Positions 59,546 through 64,000 of a stretch of DNA of 64,000 bases are shown in pieces. The position numbers were made by a program, and so were the translations under genes. How positions within the stretch are numbered: the first letter of the stretch is position 1; each line of letters starts with the position of its first letter. The notes beneath the pieces are model-generated. The model did no database searches, was not told where the DNA came from, and saw only the letters and a list, made by a program, of their open reading frames with translations. The DNA is taken from assembly GCF_001425755.1 (NCBI RefSeq), contig NZ_LMDH01000001.1:1706335-1770334 (forward strand). Direction: 5' to 3'. This DNA comes from Aeromicrobium sp. Root344. GTDB lineage: Bacteria; Actinomycetota; Actinomycetes; Propionibacteriales; Nocardioidaceae.

Positions 59546-60382
59546 CTACGGTCGCCGCACGCCTGTGGGATTGGGGTACGCGACGGCGCCGGATGCCTCG
59601 ACGGCGCGGGCCAGGGCGAGCAACGGCTCCTCGATCGTGATCATCCGGCCGGTGGCCTCGCGGTCGATGCCGGCTGCACACACCCGGTCCGTCGTGTCCT
59701 CGACCTGTTGGCGGGCGGCCCGGCCGGTGTCGGTGATCGTGCCGTCGGCGCCGACCCACCCGCGCGTCGCCAGCCGGCTGACCGCCGCCGCCCACTCGTC
59801 CTCGGTCCAGCCGCGCATGGTGCGCTGCTGGTCGCTGGCGAGGCCTGCGGCGACGGCGAGGGCGTTCGCCGCGGCGCCGTCGAGGCCGGCGGAGGTCAGC
59901 ACCGCGACGTGGCAGTCGCCGCGATACTCACGCAGCGTCGTGGCGGCCTGCCAGATGCGGCCGATGTCATCATCGGGCTCGGGCAGTGAGTGGTGCGCGG
60001 CAGCCAGCGGCTTGCCGGCGAAGTCGATGCCGCGGGTGATCGCCGAGAGCTCCTTGGCCAACCGTGCGGTGTCCGCGCCGTCGGTCGCCGGCGCGAGTGT
60101 GTCGCGCGCCAGGCCGTACCTCGTCGCCAGCACGTCGTCGCGCGACGCCATCGACCACGCATCGGGCAGCGCTCGGGTCACCATGCGCGGGGCGAAGCCG
60201 TGGAACAGCGCCACGACGAGCTCGGGTGCGGGGGTGCCGACGGCCGCCGAGCGCGACGCCATGTAGCCCATCCAGTAGCCCTTGAGGCCGATCGCCTCGT
60301 AGCGCTGCTTGGTGTCGGGAGCGAAGTAGACGACGTCGTGCACCGCCTCGATCGCGCGCCAAAAGGTCGTGCCGTGGGTCAT
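59546..60382 (-). CDS. SCO6745-like protein of unknown function (278 aa)
   Basis: Starts ATFWRAIEAVHDVVYFAPDTKQRYEAIGLKGYWMGYMASRSAAVG-like and continues with ALFHGFAPRMVTRALPDAW, a pattern I know from a conserved actinobacterial family named after Streptomyces SCO6745; later WTEDEWAAAVSRLATRGWV and TDTGRAARQQVEDTTDR look like a winged-helix segment. No catalytic motif is known to me. CAGGAT lies 6 bases before the ATG. It is divergent from the MDR oxidoreductase. Confidence 0.75.
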   Translation of the reverse strand: MTHGTTFWRAIEAVHDVVYFAPDTKQRYEAIGLKGYWMGYMASRSAAVGTPAPELVVALFHGFAPRMVTRALPDAWSMASRDDVLATRYGLARDTLAPATDGADTARLAKELSAITRGIDFAGKPLAAAHHSLPEPDDDIGRIWQAATTLREYRGDCHVAVLTSAGLDGAAANALAVAAGLASDQQRTMRGWTEDEWAAAVSRLATRGWVGADGTITDTGRAARQQVEDTTDRVCAAGIDREATGRMITIEEPLLALARAVEASGAVAYPNPTGVRRP

Positions 60383-60431
60383 GGCCCCATCCTGTCAGGC
60401 CGGCTGGGAGCCGCCGGTACGGTCGACCTTG

Positions 60432-61475
60432 ATGACTGACACAGCGCAGAACACCCGCGTCCTGCTGGCCTCCCGCCCTCACGGCGAGCCGACCTCGGAC
60501 AACTTCACGATCGAGTCCGCCTCGATCCCCGCACCCGGTGAAGGTGAGGTCCTGCTCCGCACGATCTACTTGTCGCTCGACCCCTACATGCGCGGCCGCA
60601 TGAGCGCCGCCAAGTCGTACGCTGCACCGTTCGAGGTCGGCGAGCCGATGCAGGGTGGGATCGTCGCCGAGGTCGTCGAGTCGCGTGCCGACTCGCTCCG
60701 ACCGGGCGACATCGTGCTGGCCTACGGCGGCTGGCAGACGTACGGCGTGGCGTCGGCCTCGCACGTGCGCAAGCTCGATCCCACCCAGGCGCCGGTCTCG
60801 ACCGCGCTGGGGGTGCTCGGAATGCCGGGCTTCACGGCGTACGCCGGACTGCTCGAGATCGGCCGGCCCCAGCCGGGCGAGACCGTCGTGGTGGCCGCGG
60901 CGGCCGGACCGGTCGGCTCGGCCGTCGGTCAGATCGCGCGCATCAAGGGCGCTCGTGCGGTCGGCATCGCGGGCGGTCCCGCCAAGGTGGCCTGGCTCGA
61001 GGAGCTCGGCTTCGACGTGGCGCTCGATCACCGCTCGCCGACCTTCGCTGATGATCTCAAGGCCGCCGTGCCCGACGGCATCGACGTCTACTTCGAGAAC
61101 GTCGGTGGGCACGTGTGGGACGCCGTCCTGCCGCGCCTCAACACGTACGCCAGGGTGCCGGTGTGCGGGCTCGTCGCGCACTACAACGAGACTGAGCCGC
61201 CGGCCGGCCCGGACCGGTCGGTGCGACTGATGACCTCGATCCTGACCAAGGGCCTCACGGTGCGCGGCTTCATCCAGACCGAGTTCGTCACGACGCACCA
61301 GACGGCGTTCCAGGCGGACGCTGCCGGCTGGTTGCGCGACGGCTCGCTGCGCCATCGCGAGGACGTCGTCGACGGGCTCGAGAACGCACCTGAGGCGCTG
61401 GTCGGCCTGCTCAAGGGCAGGAACTTCGGCAAGCTGCTCGTGCAGGTCGGCCCCGACCCGACCCGCACGAGCTAG
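60432..61475 (+). CDS. NADP-dependent oxidoreductase, zinc-free MDR type (347 aa)
   Basis: Medium-chain reductase of the leukotriene-B4-dehydrogenase/curcumin-reductase branch: SLDPYMRGRMSAAKSYA, GGIVAEVVES, VSTALGVLGMPGFTAYAGLLEIGRPQPGETVVVAAAAGPVGSAVGQIARIKG (the AAxGxVG nucleotide loop), and FENVGGHVWDAVLPRLN. These reduce alkenals or alkenones with NADPH. No zinc ligands are seen. TACGGT lies 7 bases before the ATG and there is no ribosome site (leaderless). Confidence 0.92.
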   Translation: MTDTAQNTRVLLASRPHGEPTSDNFTIESASIPAPGEGEVLLRTIYLSLDPYMRGRMSAAKSYAAPFEVGEPMQGGIVAEVVESRADSLRPGDIVLAYGGWQTYGVASASHVRKLDPTQAPVSTALGVLGMPGFTAYAGLLEIGRPQPGETVVVAAAAGPVGSAVGQIARIKGARAVGIAGGPAKVAWLEELGFDVALDHRSPTFADDLKAAVPDGIDVYFENVGGHVWDAVLPRLNTYARVPVCGLVAHYNETEPPAGPDRSVRLMTSILTKGLTVRGFIQTEFVTTHQTAFQADAAGWLRDGSLRHREDVVDGLENAPEALVGLLKGRNFGKLLVQVGPDPTRTS

Positions 61476-61478
61476 CTC

Positions 61479-62693
61479 CTACTGCAGGGTCATCCGGGGT
61501 TCGCCGGCCGAGGTGAGCCCGGTGCCCGTACGCACACAGGACCCGCTCCTGGGCGCGCCGGCGTTGTAGGCCTGGCGGACGCACGAGCGGGTCGCGAGCT
61601 GGCCCCAGTAGTTGGGGTGCAGCGACTCCTGGATGTAGTACGGGCTGCTGCCGGCGGTCGTCACGGTGCGGATCTGGTTGACCCACTCCGTACGGTCGAC
61701 CGCCGTCGGCGCCGTCCAATTGGCCAGGCCGACCTCCTCGTAGAGGCCGACCCCGCCCTCGCACAGCCGCCGGCCGTTGAACGTCGACGACAGGTTGAGC
61801 GTCCTGGCGTTCGTGATCCCGGCCTGGCTGATCGCGCCGGTCACGGTGCTGTTGATCGTCGGGAGAGCGGTGTTGTTGGCCCAGTCGGCGTCGGCGTTCC
61901 AGAAGCCACAGCCGCCGGTGTTCTGCCGCGTGTAGCCGCTCTCGCTGTAGCGGAACCCCGAGCCGTTCGGCACCGGCGACGGGTAGTTCTGCACCAGCAG
62001 CGTCCACGAGCTGTCGGCATAGCCGGCGTTGCGCATCGCGGTCCGGACATTGGCGTACGCGTTCGCGATCCGCGTCTTCACCAGGGAGACGTTGCTGGTC
62101 GTGAAGTTGGCGACGACGCTGCTGTCGTCCTTGCAGTAGTCCTTCCACCAGCTCGGCGACGTCAGGAAGTCGGTGACGCACGACTGCACGACGCTCGCGA
62201 AGTTGAAGTCGTTGCCCCCGATCGACACCGCGACCATCCTGACGTTGTGGGTCGCGGCGAACTGCTGCAGCATCAGGGCCTGGCCCTGCTTGCCGGCGCC
62301 GTTGTCGTAGAAGTCGAGTCCGGGCTTGAAGTCGCTGCCGTCCGACGTCGCGGTCTTGGCGCCCGAGCACGCGAGGTTGAGACCCTGCACGCCGCCGCCG
62401 ATGTAGATCTCGGCGCTCTTGCTGCGGTGGCACCGGTTGATCTGCTCGGCGGTGTTGGAGGCGTTGTCGAAGTACGCGGTGCCGCCGCCCGCGTCCGACC
62501 GCGCCGAGCTGTCGTTGGACGAGCCAGCCCAGCGCCCGGCCTCACCGGAGATGTAGGAGTCGCCGACCGACACGACGTACGGGGTCCCGCTGCCGGGACC
62601 GTCGGCATGGGCCGGTGCGGCCACGACGGTGAGGGTGGCGAACGCGAGACTCAACGCGACGAGGAGTGGACGTGCTCGGGTGACCAGCGACAT
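61479..62693 (-). CDS. Secreted SGNH/GDSL hydrolase (404 aa)
   Basis: Signal peptide to about residue 30 (APAHA cleavage), then VVSVGDSYISGEAGRW with the nucleophile Ser46; IGGNDFNF gives the block III Gly/Asn; the C-terminal QESLHPNYWGQLA carries the Asp/His-type end. Length and inserts (several paired Cys) match the larger actinobacterial extracellular esterases. It would act on lipids or esters outside the cell. It is convergent with the MDR gene. Confidence 0.9.
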   Translation of the reverse strand: MSLVTRARPLLVALSLAFATLTVVAAPAHADGPGSGTPYVVSVGDSYISGEAGRWAGSSNDSSARSDAGGGTAYFDNASNTAEQINRCHRSKSAEIYIGGGVQGLNLACSGAKTATSDGSDFKPGLDFYDNGAGKQGQALMLQQFAATHNVRMVAVSIGGNDFNFASVVQSCVTDFLTSPSWWKDYCKDDSSVVANFTTSNVSLVKTRIANAYANVRTAMRNAGYADSSWTLLVQNYPSPVPNGSGFRYSESGYTRQNTGGCGFWNADADWANNTALPTINSTVTGAISQAGITNARTLNLSSTFNGRRLCEGGVGLYEEVGLANWTAPTAVDRTEWVNQIRTVTTAGSSPYYIQESLHPNYWGQLATRSCVRQAYNAGAPRSGSCVRTGTGLTSAGEPRMTLQ

Positions 62694-62799
62694 GCGGTGC
62701 CTCCTAGGCGGACGTGCTCCCTCCGACCCAGCGGGTCCGGATCGAACCTAGTGGCGCACGTCACACTTTGGGAAGACCTAAATTACTTCTCGGTAGCAG

Positions 62800-63192
62800 T
62801 CAGCGGCGCAGCGGCCGGGTCAGCACCTTGGCGATGCACGCCGGCACGCCCTCGTCGTCCCCGTGGTCGCGGGCCCGATAGGCACTCGGGCTCTCGCCGA
62901 CGAGCTCGGAGAACCGGGTGCTGAACGTGCCGAGCGAGGCGCAACCGACCTCGAAGCAGACCTCCGTGACGGAGAGGTCGCCCCGCCGGAGCAGGGCCAT
63001 GGCCCGCTCGATGCGCCGGGTCATGAGATAGCCGTACGGCGTCTCGCCGAACGCAGCGCGGAAGCTGCGCGAGAAGTGGCCGGGCGACATCAGGGCGACC
63101 CGGGCCAGGGCCTCGACGTCGAGCGGCTTCGCATACTCGCGGTCCATCGTGTCGCGTGCCCTGCGGAGCAGGACGAGGTCCTCGTTCGCCAC
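62800..63192 (-). CDS. AraC family regulator, DNA-binding domain only (130 aa)
   Basis: Two helix-turn-helix motifs occupy residues about 18-110: LDVEALARVALMSPGHFSRSFRAAFGETPYGYLMTRRIERAMALLRRG, then LSVTEVCFEVGCASLGTFSTRFSELVGESPSAYR. There is no separate sensor domain, so it is a short AraC/MarA-like activator; the final 20 residues include a Cys (PACIAKVL). GTG start at 63192. Its target is not evident. Confidence 0.88.
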   Translation of the reverse strand: MANEDLVLLRRARDTMDREYAKPLDVEALARVALMSPGHFSRSFRAAFGETPYGYLMTRRIERAMALLRRGDLSVTEVCFEVGCASLGTFSTRFSELVGESPSAYRARDHGDDEGVPACIAKVLTRPLRR

Positions 63193-63220
63193 GCCACCAT
63201 GATCGCATCCCGCTGCCGCT

Positions 63221-63240
63221 CCTTGAGCCGGTCGAAAGGA
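63221..63240 (+). repeat. Dispersed short repeat, intergenic copy
   Basis: CCTTGAGCCGGTCGAAAGGA, an inverted-repeat-like unit (CCTT...AAGG ends), the only copy outside a gene; it lies directly before the MerR promoter. Confidence 0.65.
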
Positions 63241-63241
63241 T

Positions 63242-63278
63242 TTGACCTGGAGTGCGCTCCAGGGTTCATGCTGAACGC
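63242..63278 (+). promoter_or_regulatory. MerR-type promoter with 19-bp spacer and operator
   Basis: TTGACC (63242-63247) and CATGCT (63267-63272) are separated by 19 bases, the long spacer typical of MerR-activated promoters, and CCTGGAG-TGCG-CTCCAGG (63246-63263) is a perfect palindrome in that spacer. The transcription start should coincide with the ATG at 63279. Confidence 0.78.
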
Positions 63279-63665
63279 ATGACTGTGACAGAGGTTCCCG
63301 CCGGGGGCGTGACGATCAGCGCGGCCGCCGAGCTGAGCGGGCTAACCGTCGACACCCTGCGCTACTACGAGAAGGAGGGCTTGTCCCTCCGCCGCCCGGG
63401 GCGGTCCGCGTCCGGGCAGCGTCGCTACACCGAGGAGGACGTGCGGTGGCTCGGCACGCTCGTCATGCTGCGCCGCACCGGCATGCCGATCCGCGACATC
63501 CGCCGCTTCGTCGACCTCTACCGCACCGAGGGCAGCGAGGCGCAACGGCTCGCGATCCTCGAGGCGCATCGCGAGCACGTGCTCGAGGAGCTGAACGAGG
63601 TGCAGACCCACCTCGACGCGATCAACCGCAAGATCACTTACTACAAGGAGCTGGTGAACGGATGA
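63279..63665 (+). CDS. MerR family regulator (128 aa)
   Basis: ISAAAELSGLTVDTLRYYEKEGLSLRRPGRSASGQRRYTEEDVRWLGTLVMLRRTGMPIRDIRRFVDL (about residues 12-80) is the winged helix of MerR proteins, followed by a coiled-coil dimer helix and a very short tail without metal-binding cysteines. Lack of a sensor domain fits the group that regulates aldo/keto reductases. The start at 63279 is preferred over 63252 because it matches the leaderless promoter and leaves the operator non-coding. It overlaps the next gene by ATGA. Confidence 0.9.
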   Translation: MTVTEVPAGGVTISAAAELSGLTVDTLRYYEKEGLSLRRPGRSASGQRRYTEEDVRWLGTLVMLRRTGMPIRDIRRFVDLYRTEGSEAQRLAILEAHREHVLEELNEVQTHLDAINRKITYYKELVNG

Positions 63666-64000
63666 AGACCACCGCATGGGGCGCCCAAGGCCTCGAGGCC
63701 AGCGTCGAGGGACTCGGCGCGATGGGGATGTCGGCGTTCTACGGAGACCGTGACGACACGGAGTCGACCGCGACTCTCAACCGCGCGCTCGACCTCGGTG
63801 TCACGATGATCGACACGGCCGAGATCTACGGCCCGTTCCTCAACGAGCGGCTCATCGGGCGCGCGATCGGCAGCCGCCGTGACGAGTACGCGATCGCGAC
63901 CAAGTTCGCCACCCACATCGAGGACGACGGCACGATGGGGCCGCCCGACGGCAGCCCGGCGTACGCCCGCAAGGCGGTGGAGCGCTCGCTGAAGAACCTC
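63662..64000 (+). CDS. Aldo/keto reductase, N-terminal fragment (113 aa, cut by the window end)
   Basis: VEGLGAMGMSAFYGDRDDTESTATLNRALDLGVTMIDTAEIYGPFLNERLIGRAI followed by DEYAIATKF is the AKR barrel start with the catalytic Asp51, Tyr56 and Lys81. Such enzymes reduce aldehydes and quinones with NADPH. It is translationally coupled to the MerR gene and under its promoter, so it is probably induced by the compound that the MerR protein senses. The C-terminal two-thirds lie outside the window. Confidence 0.92.
   Translation, partial: MKTTAWGAQGLEASVEGLGAMGMSAFYGDRDDTESTATLNRALDLGVTMIDTAEIYGPFLNERLIGRAIGSRRDEYAIATKFATHIEDDGTMGPPDGSPAYARKAVERSLKNL

Overview
The window is a very GC-rich, gene-dense bacterial chromosome segment with about 60 protein genes, most of them separated by only a few bases or overlapping by 4 (ATGA or GTGA). 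Features that point to an actinobacterium are: many leaderless promoters (a TANNNT box followed 6-7 bases later by the start codon), a DtxR/IdeR-like iron box, a HAIR-like (HspR) element in front of clpB, IcmF mutase, FprA reductase, CbtAB cobalt transport and fused CobIJ. The family Nocardioidaceae (Aeromicrobium or Nocardioides-like) is my best guess; this is inference from gene content, not a database match. No rRNA, tRNA, CRISPR array, insertion sequence or prophage was seen.

Bases 1-5.2k: the 5' end of a 3-hydroxyacyl-CoA dehydrogenase, two small exported proteins, a drug-efflux MFS/TetR divergent pair, and ferredoxin-NADP reductase FprA under a probable iron box plus an unexplained MerR-like palindrome. 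5.2-10.5k: a hydrolase, a CrtI-like flavoprotein, and a three-gene flavin electron-transfer operon (FMN-binding lipoprotein, ApbE, RnfD/NqrB-type membrane domain fused to a ferredoxin-reductase domain). 10.5-27.3k: a small unannotated ORF, ClpB, type II NADH dehydrogenase, acyl-CoA dehydrogenase, an OafA-like acyltransferase, the B12-dependent mutase IcmF with a divergent MarR gene, and an acyl-CoA oxidase.

27.4-53.8k is a near-complete aerobic cobalamin locus: cobQ-cobK, cobD, cobU, cobS, cobT, cbtA, cbtB, an alpha-ribazole-phosphatase-like gene, cobA, a cobB-cobC fusion, cobO, a chelatase I/D fusion, cobL, cobM, cobIJ, cobH, cobG, cobN and cobF. Three cobalamin riboswitches lie in front of cbtB, the chelatase gene and cobN. 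The cobL-cobM unit has none; its leaderless promoter instead carries three copies of a 15-bp palindrome, GGTGGA-N3-TCCACC, spaced 31 and 29 bp apart, which suggests a separate protein regulator. CobG stops before the cysteine-rich siroheme/4Fe-4S part expected in this family, and an FhuF-like 2Fe-2S protein and an RNase HI gene lie directly upstream in the same orientation. The vitamin made here would serve IcmF in the same window.

53.8-64k: four regulator/target modules with visible operators (MFS/TetR, SDR/TetR, TetR/Ohr peroxidase, MerR/aldo-keto reductase), a stand-alone LigD-type polymerase, an SCO6745-like protein, an MDR oxidoreductase, a secreted SGNH hydrolase and an AraC regulator. 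A short dispersed repeat with core GAGC(C/T)TGTCGAA(AGG) occurs in icmF, cobBC, cobIJ and cobN, in frame and at inter-domain linkers, and once between genes.
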